This document shows positions 17,119-25,119 of a DNA stretch of 64,000 nt, piece after piece. How positions within the stretch are numbered: the stretch's first letter is position 1; the number at the start of each line of letters is the position of its first letter. Under the pieces are notes generated by a model. The model was not told the origin of the DNA. It saw only the letters and a program-made list of their open reading frames with translations, and searched no databases. The stretch is from positions 1-64,000 of the forward strand of contig JAGOLX010000030.1 of the NCBI GenBank assembly GCA_017993835.1, in the 5' to 3' direction. The DNA comes from Phycisphaerae bacterium. Its GTDB lineage: Bacteria; Planctomycetota; Phycisphaerae; Sedimentisphaerales; Anaerobacaceae. The translations under genes were made by a program, and so were the position numbers.

Positions 17119-18411
17119 TCAGTTGGCTTGCCGGCCGAAGCAGAAGAGGTGCTTGAAGCCTCGCAGGAAGACTTGGCCGTCGCTGATCGCGGGCGATGCG
17201 TAGCACTGCTCGCCCAGCTCGAATTGCGCGACCCGCTCGAATCGTGGGCCGGGCTTGATGACATTGATCTGTCCATCGTCGTTGATGAGATAGACCAGTC
17301 CCTCGATGAGGACGGGGGAGGCGTGATGCTTGCCCAGTTTCTCCTGCCAGAGCACCTTCCCGGTGGCGGCCTCGTAGCAGAACGCGGTGCCTCCGTTGTT
17401 GACGCTGAGCAGGTAGTCGCCCACGACGATCATCGAGGGGACATAGGGGGCGCCCTTCGAATCCTGCCAGACGAGGTGTGTTTCCGTGACGTTGCCGGCG
17501 CCGTCGGGACGGATTGCGTAGATGACCTGCTTGGGCCAACTGCTGTTGATGAATACCAGTCCCGCCTTCTCACTGTAGACCGGTGTGGCGACAGATTCCT
17601 GGGAAGGCCCGTCCACGGTCCAGATCTCCTTACCCGTGTCGGGATCGAAGCTGGTGACTCGTCGATCGCCGCACTGGATCAATTGCATCCGGCCGGCCAG
17701 TTCGCGGATCAGGGGGGCGCTGTAGCTGATCCCTTTGTTCGTGCGTGGGACACGCCAGAGGGTTCTTCCGCTCTCACGGTCGAGGGCCACGAGGAAGGAA
17801 TCGCCCTTGCTGTCGCCGTCCAGGATGACCTTGTCTTTGTAGAGAATGGGCTCGTTGCTGAATCCCCACTCGCCGGCGTGGGTCCCGGGGCGGACCAGCC
17901 AGAGCTGCTCCCCGCTGGCCAGGTCATGGGCGGCCACAACGATGTCGTCGCCGACACGGAATGCGGCGTAGACCCGCTGGCCGTCCGTGGCGGGCGTGCC
18001 GGAGGCGTAACTGTTCTCTTTGTGCAGCTTCTCCAGCGGCCCTTGCACGACGGTCTTCTGCCAGAGGATCGCTCCGGTCGTGCGGTCCAGGCACAGGAGC
18101 ACTCGTTCCTGCGTCTCCGGCAGGGCGGTGACTGTGCAGACGCGGTTGCCCCAGACAATGGCGGAGGCGTGTCCGTAGCCGGGCATCTCGACCTTCCACG
18201 TCGCCCCGGCGGGGTCCCAGTTGGTCGGGATGTTCTCCTCGATGCAAGTCCCGTCGCCTCGCGGGCCGCGCCAGCAGGGCCAGGACTCGCCGTAGAGAGC
18301 GCCTGGATCAATGGCAAAAGCCGCTATCACGGTAGCCAAGCCAATCAGCCGACGAATGCTGCTGGTCCAAACAGTGTTCGAGCGCATGTGCGTTTTCTGC
18401 ATAGAGTCCAT
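17119..18411 (-). CDS. Exported PQQ-like beta-propeller protein (second copy)
   Basis: 430 aa; ATG at 18411 with GGGAGAG just upstream. N-terminal membrane or signal segment (about residues 18-42), then WPCWRGPRGDGTCIEENIP, the same opening motif as the propeller at 610-1905. Blade motifs include LDRTTGAILWQK, HDLASGEQLW, LDRESGRTLW, FDPDTGKEIW and YEAATGKVLW. Probably periplasmic; function unknown. Its C-terminus converges on the glycosidase gene with the 85-bp repeat between them. Confidence 0.85.
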   Translation of the reverse strand: MDSMQKTHMRSNTVWTSSIRRLIGLATVIAAFAIDPGALYGESWPCWRGPRGDGTCIEENIPTNWDPAGATWKVEMPGYGHASAIVWGNRVCTVTALPETQERVLLCLDRTTGAILWQKTVVQGPLEKLHKENSYASGTPATDGQRVYAAFRVGDDIVVAAHDLASGEQLWLVRPGTHAGEWGFSNEPILYKDKVILDGDSKGDSFLVALDRESGRTLWRVPRTNKGISYSAPLIRELAGRMQLIQCGDRRVTSFDPDTGKEIWTVDGPSQESVATPVYSEKAGLVFINSSWPKQVIYAIRPDGAGNVTETHLVWQDSKGAPYVPSMIVVGDYLLSVNNGGTAFCYEAATGKVLWQEKLGKHHASPVLIEGLVYLINDDGQINVIKPGPRFERVAQFELGEQCYASPAISDGQVFLRGFKHLFCFGRQAN

Positions 18412-18419
18412 TTCTCTCC

Positions 18420-18694
18420 CTACTGGCCGGGAGTAATTCTGACTGTAACTACTGCCTGCCGGACCATTGGTTCGAGCTGAATTCCGAGACGGGTCGGAAG
18501 TTCCTTCGTGTGGACGTGTTCGCGGATCTCCATGGGGACGATTTCAAAGTCCACGCTGTCGGTGTGGATCTGGGGGTCGATAGCTGCTGTGCCCTCTTCG
18601 ATCCCTCCTCGGTGGCGACGGTGTGCCGGGTCCGTTCCTCGCACAGGGATCGGATCGTCTCCTCCAGTTCCGGGATGACTCGCCAGAGTCTCAT
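18420..18694 (-). pseudogene. Small gene of unknown family with one frameshift
   Basis: An ATG at 18694 starts a frame reading MRLWRVIPELEETIRSLCEE..TVATEE. At about 18605-18612 the sense-like reading moves to another frame (GIEEGTAAIDPQIHTDSVDF onward) and continues to the stop at 18420. One extra G in the GAGGAGGG run would restore about 91 codons. It follows the MscS-CNB gene by 53 bases on the same strand. Could be a true pseudogene, a sequencing indel or programmed slippage. No family recognised. Confidence 0.5.
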
Positions 18695-18747
18695 CGTGTG
18701 TGGAACCTCCCGTGCAAACCGGTGTTCGGGGTGTGCGTTCCTGCCCT

Positions 18748-20427
18748 CTATCGACCTCGCCATTCGCCCAGGATGCGTTTGAGGCGGCGCATGATGCCGT
18801 CTTTTCCCAGCTCGACCGGCGTGGTGGATGTGGCTCGCAGTTTCTCCAGGGATGCGGCGTTCTGAGCCGCGCGGGTCGCCGCCAGGTCCGAGAGGACCTG
18901 GGGGATTTCCTCCCGCAAAGACAGCAGGCGAGAAAAAGCCGCCCGGTTGAATTCCAGCAGCTCGCAATCGGTGGTTGCCGTCATGGTCGCGGTTCGCGGC
19001 AGGCCGGTCAGCAGACTCATTTCACCGAAGAGGGCGCCGGGACGCAGTTCGAACTCGATGGGTTTGGCCATGTCGGAGTTCGTGATGGTTCCTCGCACGG
19101 CGCCTTTCACCAGGACATAGAACGATTCCCCGTCGTCGTTCTGGTGCATCAGGGTTTCCCCATGCGTGAACAGGATGCGTTTCACGTCGCGAGCCACCGC
19201 CTTCATGTCGTCGCGACTGAGCATGCAGACGCCCTGGGCGTCCGCCACAAGCTTGCGTCCGAAGTCGCTGCGGACCAGATCGTCCACGATGGCCTCGATC
19301 TCGGACGCCAGCGGCGTTTCGATCTTCAGCGTGCGGGCCGTCTCCATGAAGCTGTCCAGTAGCCGGCCGCTCATGGGGAACGGGATCTCGATCCCGCGCC
19401 GGGTGAACTTGTACCAGATCATCCGCATCACGTCGCCCTCGATGGGCGTGCGCAGTTCGTATTGTCTCGTCCAGAAACGCAGCACGTAGTCGATGCAAAA
19501 ATCCTTGAATCCGGTCACGTAGGCATCCGGGGCCGGGTGCTTCTCAATCTTGGGCACGCAGTCAGCAGCTTCGAGCAACGCTTCGATGACATCGCCCGGC
19601 GCGTCGCCGTAGCTGGCCGAGATGGGAACCATATGCCGGCGCAGCTTCGTGGGCGAGGAAAAATTACGGATCGTCGTATCGGCGAGCTTGCCATTGGGGA
19701 CGATGACAATGTGTCCTCCTGTGGTGCGAAGACGCGTCTCCCGCCAGCTCACCAGGATCACCTGCCCGATGGTGTCATCCACCTCGATCCAGTCACCCAC
19801 GGACATGGATCGGCAGGCGTGCAGGGACATGCCGGCCAAGAGATTGCCCAGGACCCCCTGCATGGCGAAACCGATGACGCCGGTGACGATGGCCGTCGAG
19901 GTCAGCAGCACGCCGATCTGCTTGCCCATCTGGTATTTCAGGAGTATGAACACGATGCCCACGATGATCGCCAGGCGGAGCATGCCTCGCGTCAGCCGGC
20001 TCAACGGACACGGGCGTCCCATCTGTGCGAACCCCTCGACGAAGAGCCCTTCACCAAGCCTGACGATGCCGTACAGACCCCAGAACAACAGCCAGGGATG
20101 ATGGAACTCCGACCATCTTGGTTGGCCGCGATTGACCACATAGATCAGTGGAGTCGAGATCGCCAGAACGAGGATGGGGACCACGACGTAGTTCGCCAGC
20201 ACGCCTATGAACTGCCGTCCTGTGTGGCGCCTCGCATCCACGCCATCCGAGGGGGTATAGCGACGACGAAGCGGCGTTGCCAGGATGTACGCCAGGAGCA
20301 GCACCATCAGGCCGGTCGCGACGTCGCGAACGTAGGGCAACGTCTCCCGCAAAGGCTTGGGAGCGGCTGCCGTCGCCAGCAGGAGGGTCTGAATGTGCGT
20401 GGTCAGCGATTGGAGATACTCGAGCAT
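18748..20427 (-). CDS. MscS-family channel with C-terminal cyclic-nucleotide-binding domain
   Basis: 559 aa. Four or more membrane helices lie in the first 200 residues, then the MscS pore-lining pattern IVTGVIGFAMQGVLGNLLAG, the beta-domain GDWIEVDDTIGQV and VPNGKL. The C-terminus (about 400-530) is a CNB domain: GESFYVLVKGAVRG and FGEMSLLTGLPRTATMTA, which keeps the Glu and Arg of the phosphate-binding cassette. Proteins of this layout (bCNG channels) are described as gated mainly by cyclic nucleotide rather than tension. It starts 9 bases after the MBL gene ends, downstream of an adenylate cyclase, so its ligand is probably cAMP. Confidence 0.92.
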   Translation of the reverse strand: MLEYLQSLTTHIQTLLLATAAAPKPLRETLPYVRDVATGLMVLLLAYILATPLRRRYTPSDGVDARRHTGRQFIGVLANYVVVPILVLAISTPLIYVVNRGQPRWSEFHHPWLLFWGLYGIVRLGEGLFVEGFAQMGRPCPLSRLTRGMLRLAIIVGIVFILLKYQMGKQIGVLLTSTAIVTGVIGFAMQGVLGNLLAGMSLHACRSMSVGDWIEVDDTIGQVILVSWRETRLRTTGGHIVIVPNGKLADTTIRNFSSPTKLRRHMVPISASYGDAPGDVIEALLEAADCVPKIEKHPAPDAYVTGFKDFCIDYVLRFWTRQYELRTPIEGDVMRMIWYKFTRRGIEIPFPMSGRLLDSFMETARTLKIETPLASEIEAIVDDLVRSDFGRKLVADAQGVCMLSRDDMKAVARDVKRILFTHGETLMHQNDDGESFYVLVKGAVRGTITNSDMAKPIEFELRPGALFGEMSLLTGLPRTATMTATTDCELLEFNRAAFSRLLSLREEIPQVLSDLAATRAAQNAASLEKLRATSTTPVELGKDGIMRRLKRILGEWRGR

Positions 20428-20436
20428 AGCGATTCC

Positions 20437-21279
20437 TCAGTCACAGATCGTCAACCATTGTCCGGCCCGCGCGAGCAGGGCGCCGGGCGAGAGTCTTTGT
20501 ACCTGCTCCTCCACGGCCAGCAACGTCTTGTCGTCGGCATTCGGCGCATGGTGGCCGAGGAGCACGCGGGGGATGCCCGCGGCCTCGGCGATTGCCAGGT
20601 CGTCCTCCCGGCAACTGTGCCCCCACCCGGCGAAGGCGTCCTTTTGCGCCTCGCCGAAGTGGGCGTCGATGATGAGCATGTCCGCGGGTCTCGGGGTCTC
20701 GCACATCGCCATAAAGGCCTTCTCGTCGGCTGGCGTCCGTTTGCGCCATTCGATGTCCGTGGCGAAGACGACCGACGCCTTGCCGCCGGCGTCGTCAATG
20801 CGATAGGCCAGACACCCGCCGGGATGGGGTACGGGACACCCTTGGATTCGCAGACCCCCGACGCGGATTCCCGCCGGGGGGAATTCGGCAAACTCAAGCC
20901 GGGCGCTCGTTTGCTTCCACGAGATCGGCCAGTACGGCTGGGCCAGCAGGCCGGTCACGGCGCTGCGGACGCCGCCATCGGCGAAGGTCGGACCGGCGAA
21001 GAGGAAGGACCATTGTCTCTGATAGAGCAACGGATTCATCGTCAGGCCGGCCAGATGGTCCAGGTGATAGTGCGAGAACAACACCGTCACTTGGCCGGGC
21101 TGTGTCTGGGCCAGTTGTGCCGCGACCGCGCGCATCCCGGTGCCCGCGTCGAGGACGAGTCGTTCGCCGCCCGAGCCGACGAGCAGCAGGGAGGTTGTGT
21201 CGCCGCCGAATTCATCGAAGCCGGCCCCGAGGGCGGGCTGACTTCCCCGCATTCCGCCGATGAACAGCCGCATGGTCAT
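20437..21279 (-). CDS. MBL-fold metallo-hydrolase, possible cyclic-nucleotide phosphodiesterase
   Basis: 280 aa. The ATG at 21279 overlaps the cyclase stop in ATGA, indicating translational coupling; the frame upstream of this lies in the cyclase gene. Metallo-beta-lactamase motifs: H70-Y-H72-L-D74-H75, H152 in PHPGG, D175 in FATD, H221 in GWGHS and H243/H244. This set would bind two metals. The opening GGMRGSQPALG and LDAGTG are common in the RNase Z / class II cAMP phosphodiesterase-like branch. Context between a cyclase and a CNB channel suggests it hydrolyses the cyclic nucleotide, but phosphodiesterase activity is inference. Confidence 0.85.
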   Translation of the reverse strand: MTMRLFIGGMRGSQPALGAGFDEFGGDTTSLLLVGSGGERLVLDAGTGMRAVAAQLAQTQPGQVTVLFSHYHLDHLAGLTMNPLLYQRQWSFLFAGPTFADGGVRSAVTGLLAQPYWPISWKQTSARLEFAEFPPAGIRVGGLRIQGCPVPHPGGCLAYRIDDAGGKASVVFATDIEWRKRTPADEKAFMAMCETPRPADMLIIDAHFGEAQKDAFAGWGHSCREDDLAIAEAAGIPRVLLGHHAPNADDKTLLAVEEQVQRLSPGALLARAGQWLTICD

Positions 21280-23429
21280 TTCTCCGTAAGCCCCCAGACC
21301 CCGTCCCAGGCAGCCGGAGGATGGGTGGCCAGGTTGGCACAACGTTGAGCGTAATGTCTCGCCGGCGGATCGTCGGGTAGTTGCTCGAAGATCGCCTTGG
21401 CCCCTGCGAAGTCGCCTTCGCGGAAGCGAGCCAGCCCGGCGGCGAACGTCTCCCAACCGGCGGGCGCCGGGTCCGGCGCGAATCCCGTCAGCTCGAAGAC
21501 TTCGACCGCGGTTTTGCGACCGACCACGCGGAGGTCTGCCAGCTTGCGACCTCGGAACTCGGACGACGCCTGTTGCCACGTGCTGCCCGAGACCATGGTT
21601 TCGGTCCCGAAGGCCTTGTTGGCGCCCTCCAGGCGGGAAGCCAGATTCGCGGCGTCGCCGAGGATGGTGTAGTTGAACCGTTTGCGCGACCCCATATTGC
21701 CGACGACGACGTCGCCGGTGTTGAGTCCCACCCTCATCCTCAGGGTGGCCCCGGTCCGCTGCAGAAAACCATCTCGCAGCTCGGCGAGCCGGCGTTGGCA
21801 TCGCATCGCGGCGCGGCAGGCTCGGACCGCATGGTCCGCCTGGCCCAGCGGGGCGTTCCAGAACGCGATAATCGCGTCGCCCTCATACTTGTCGAGCGTG
21901 CCGCCTTCCTCCATGATGATGTCCGTCATCTCGGTGAGGTAGTCGTTCAGCAGGGTGGTCAGCTCGACCGGGCCCAGCTTCTCGGAGAAGGTCGAGAAGC
22001 CCGCGAGGTCGGTGAACATGATCGTCAGCTCTCGCTTCTCGCCGCCGAGTTGGAGGTGTTTGGGGTTGCGGATGATCCTCTCGATCACATCGCCGCTGAG
22101 GTAGTGACGGAACGCCTGTTTGATGAAGGCTTTCTGTCGTCCCTCCGTCCAGTAGTTCGCGGCCAGCGCGCCGACCATGCCCAGCGTCGACCCACCTGCC
22201 TGGGCAACGACCGGCCACCAGAACCCTTTGGCGTAGGCGGCGAATCCGATCGCCAGCGGCGCCGCGAGCCAGAGGAGGGCCAGCGGTCCCGCCTGCCACC
22301 ATTTGCCGCCGTAGGTCAGGGAGATCGTGGCGGCCAGGGCTGCGAGCAACACGCCGGGAATGACCAGCGATGAAGGCGACTCGGCAATGAAGGAGTTGGT
22401 GAGCAGGTTATCGACGAACGTTGCGTGCAGGACGACGCCGGGACACTTCGGATTGACCGGGGTGGGTCGCAGGTCCAGCAGACCCGGCGCACTGTACCCG
22501 ACAAAGACATAGCAGTCCTTGAATACCTCAGGCGACAACACGGGAGCCTCGCCCGATTGCAGACGCAGTTCCGATTGGATAACCGCGGCGAGCGAGAACG
22601 CCTCCGGCAAGCCCTCTCGACCGCGGAATCGCAGAATCGTCCTGCCTCGCCGGTCGAGAGAGACGACCTTGTCGCCCACGTGCAGTTGCCGGCCGGACAC
22701 GGTGACCCTGGGCGGGGCCACCACAGTGGCTGCGGGGGCATTGGGGTCCTGCGAGGCGTTGGGATCGGTCTGGGAAGGAGGGCATAGCCAAGCCGCCAGT
22801 CCGAGCGTCGGGACCGCGACCCCGTCGAATCGTCGGAAGGTCTCGATCCGACGGAAGACGCCATCCGGATCGGCCGAGCCGCTGACATGGCCCAGTGCCG
22901 CCGCACCAGCGGCTATCTCCGGAACCGGGAACGACAAGTTGACGTCCTGGGCCATGGCGGGCAGGTCAACCTGGAGATCCGGACGCGGCACGTAGTCCGG
23001 CCACGCCTTTCGCATCCCTCCCGCCATGACCGCCATGACCGTGGGTGTGCCGGTTCGCAGACCCTGTCCCAGCGCCTCGTCGTCGGCCACTCCCCGCGAG
23101 GACGGTTCGGTGAAGAGCACGTCGATGGCGAGGGCCCTGGCGCCGGCTCTCGCACAGAACGCGGGGATCACGCTGTACACCTCGCGCGGCCAGGGCCAGC
23201 CCCAATCCGGGTTCTCCTGCTGCGCCCAGTCCAGACTGGCCCGGTCCAGCAGGATCAGCTTTACCCTGGACGAGGGAGTCTCTCGCTGCGAGAAGTACTT
23301 CGCTCGCCAGGTCCACGTGGGAGCTTCCCAGGAATCGAGCCAGCCGACTCGCCACAGCAACAGCGCCATGACGCCGGCAACCAAGCCGATCCCGGTCCCT
23401 CGCAGACACTTGCTGTCGAGCTTGAACAT
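21276..23429 (-). CDS. CHASE2-domain class III adenylate/guanylate cyclase
   Basis: 717 aa from the ATG at 23429 (GGAAGAA upstream). One membrane helix (about 13-30), an extracytoplasmic CHASE2 sensor domain (about 35-345), three membrane helices (about 350-435), then a class III cyclase domain (about 470-690). Catalytic signature: metal Asp in FTDLAGFS, substrate Lys plus metal Asp in DKYEGDAIIAFWNAP, and the transition-state pair Asn/Arg in GDAANLASRLE. The Lys favours ATP over GTP. It signals an outside stimulus as cAMP. First gene of the MBL and MscS-CNB unit. Confidence 0.93.
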   Translation of the reverse strand: MFKLDSKCLRGTGIGLVAGVMALLLWRVGWLDSWEAPTWTWRAKYFSQRETPSSRVKLILLDRASLDWAQQENPDWGWPWPREVYSVIPAFCARAGARALAIDVLFTEPSSRGVADDEALGQGLRTGTPTVMAVMAGGMRKAWPDYVPRPDLQVDLPAMAQDVNLSFPVPEIAAGAAALGHVSGSADPDGVFRRIETFRRFDGVAVPTLGLAAWLCPPSQTDPNASQDPNAPAATVVAPPRVTVSGRQLHVGDKVVSLDRRGRTILRFRGREGLPEAFSLAAVIQSELRLQSGEAPVLSPEVFKDCYVFVGYSAPGLLDLRPTPVNPKCPGVVLHATFVDNLLTNSFIAESPSSLVIPGVLLAALAATISLTYGGKWWQAGPLALLWLAAPLAIGFAAYAKGFWWPVVAQAGGSTLGMVGALAANYWTEGRQKAFIKQAFRHYLSGDVIERIIRNPKHLQLGGEKRELTIMFTDLAGFSTFSEKLGPVELTTLLNDYLTEMTDIIMEEGGTLDKYEGDAIIAFWNAPLGQADHAVRACRAAMRCQRRLAELRDGFLQRTGATLRMRVGLNTGDVVVGNMGSRKRFNYTILGDAANLASRLEGANKAFGTETMVSGSTWQQASSEFRGRKLADLRVVGRKTAVEVFELTGFAPDPAPAGWETFAAGLARFREGDFAGAKAIFEQLPDDPPARHYAQRCANLATHPPAAWDGVWGLTEK

Positions 23430-23543
23430 GCTGTTCTTCCTACCGAGCGGTGCCAGTCGTTCGTAATGACGCCGTGAGGCGTTCTCTTCCCTGTCATGAA
23501 GATACGCCCTCACGGGCACACTACGAACGTCGCCTGCGGGATT

Positions 23544-24470
23544 CTACTTTCCGGCTATGATGGATTGCATGGCCGCGGCGAACCGCTGTTGTCGAACCGT
23601 GTTGATGGGCGACCCGGTGTCGACCACATCCCCACGAAGCGATTCCACCCGACTGGACGCGGAAGGATGCGTCTTGGCGAACCCGAGTCCGCCGGCGTGG
23701 CTCAGCCGCTGATCCATCCGCTGGAGCATGGTGATAATCGCGGCTTCCGGATAGCCGGCGCGGCGCAGGATTTCCACCGCTCCGAGGTCCGCACGGAGTT
23801 CCTGTTTTCGCGAGTAGCCGCCGACCGTCAAGGTCTTGACCACGTCGCCGACTGATCCTTCAAATTCCTCGGTCAGCGCGGCCAGCTCTTCGCCGCCCAG
23901 TTGCTTGGCGGTCTCGGCGCCGATGATCGTGAAGGCCTCCGTCAGACGACCCTGTTTGATCGCGCCGAGTCCGTGCTTCATGGTGACGTGGCAGATCTCA
24001 TGCGCCAGCACCGCGGCCAGCTCGTCTTCGTTCTGGCAGCATCGGACCATGCCTCGCGTGACCAGGATCAGCCCGCCCGGCGCCGCGAAGGCGTTGATCT
24101 CATCCGAGTCCAGCAGGACGAAGTGATAGCCGCCGAAGGTCTCGGGGCGGTCGGAGAAGATCGCGAGCGACTGGCCCAGCAGATTCAGGTAGGCGTTGGC
24201 TTCGGGCTGGTCCAGCGGGGGGTAGCTCTGGAACACCGTGGCCGCTACGGCTCGCCCGATATAGTACTCCTGTTCCGGCGTCAGGTCCTGAAACGTCTTG
24301 TCGACCGCCTGGGCTCCGCGTTTGACGGATTCTGCTTCGCTGTCGGTCAGCACGCCCGTGGCCCTGCCCACTTCCGCGCCCACATCGCCCACAGTCTCGC
24401 ACCCGCAGAACAGCAGTGCGATCGGCAGGCTCACCAGGACGCTCATTGCCAGCCAGTATCTCCCGTTCAT
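23544..24470 (-). CDS. M48-family metalloprotease, probable lipoprotein
   Basis: 308 aa. Hydrophobic N-terminus ending LLFCGC, where C24 may be lipidated. Catalytic zinc motif HEICH at residues 157-161 (HExxH form), preceded by NAFAAPGGLILVTRG, which is conserved in the BepA/LoiP-type M48 group. A downstream RKQELRADLGAVEIL supplies the third zinc ligand Glu. Role: probable envelope protein quality control. Its ATG overlaps the stop of the SH3-like gene in ATGA, with GGAGG upstream, so the two are translationally coupled. Confidence 0.9.
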   Translation of the reverse strand: MNGRYWLAMSVLVSLPIALLFCGCETVGDVGAEVGRATGVLTDSEAESVKRGAQAVDKTFQDLTPEQEYYIGRAVAATVFQSYPPLDQPEANAYLNLLGQSLAIFSDRPETFGGYHFVLLDSDEINAFAAPGGLILVTRGMVRCCQNEDELAAVLAHEICHVTMKHGLGAIKQGRLTEAFTIIGAETAKQLGGEELAALTEEFEGSVGDVVKTLTVGGYSRKQELRADLGAVEILRRAGYPEAAIITMLQRMDQRLSHAGGLGFAKTHPSASSRVESLRGDVVDTGSPINTVRQQRFAAAMQSIIAGK

Positions 24471-24931
24471 TGGGCACCTCCCTGCAGGCTGCCCTGCGCC
24501 CGGAATGCCTCGATCTGGGCGGGGTCCACCGCGAACTTCGACATGCGGTCCACCCAGGTGTAGTCCAGCTTCCCGTCCGCCTTCATCTTGCTCTCGACCT
24601 GTTCGTTGAAGCCGAAGCCCGCCAGGGAGGTTTCATCGGAGGAGACGCCCGTGGCGGCATCGCTAGTCCCTGCGCTCATGACGACTTTCTTCTTGGTGAG
24701 CGTTGACTCGTGCAGCCAGCCGGTGGCGCCGTTGGGCAGGGTCACCGGATACCAGCCTTTCTGCAGCGTTCCCGTCTGAACCGATGAGCCGTATGCGACG
24801 TCGGCGACGACTTTGCCCAGTTGAGAGGGGGTCGCTCGGACCTTGGCATTGCGCACCTGCACGTTCAGTGTCCCTGCGAGTGCTGTGCCGGCACAGATCG
24901 CCAGCAGCACTGCAACAACTCTGATCCTCAT
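24467..24931 (-). CDS. Exported bacterial SH3-like protein
   Basis: 154 aa from the ATG at 24931 (AAGGGAG five bases upstream). Signal peptide at 1-20 (MRIRVVAVLLAICAGTALAG). An SH3b-like domain spans about 22-85: VQVRNAKVRATPSQLGKVV, a central YGSSVQTG and the closing GWYPVTLPNGATGWLHES. A short C-terminal tail follows (about 95-154). Probably binds a cell-wall or protein partner and works with the coupled M48 protease. Confidence 0.82.
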   Translation of the reverse strand: MRIRVVAVLLAICAGTALAGTLNVQVRNAKVRATPSQLGKVVADVAYGSSVQTGTLQKGWYPVTLPNGATGWLHESTLTKKKVVMSAGTSDAATGVSSDETSLAGFGFNEQVESKMKADGKLDYTWVDRMSKFAVDPAQIEAFRAQGSLQGGAQ

Positions 24932-25006
24932 ATGTGTCTCCCTTGAAAGCACATTCTCTTGTCGCTGTCCGATGCCCGAAAGACGCATCGCATAGCACAT
25001 CGCACT

Positions 25007-25034
25007 ATGATATCCATTGCCGGCGCGAAAGCAA
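25007..25034 (-). promoter_or_regulatory. Candidate sigma-70 promoter for the SH3/M48 pair
   Basis: On the minus strand: -35 TTGCTT (25034-25029), 16-base spacer, -10 TATCAT (25012-25007; 5 of 6 matches). It would give a leader of about 70 bases. Confidence 0.4.
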
Positions 25035-25119
25035 GCGATCATGTGCGCCCCCCTGTAGTCACTGGCGTCGAGTGTGGCATCGTGGTACCATGGCGGCCAT
25101 CAATGGAAAGGGCGTTGTG

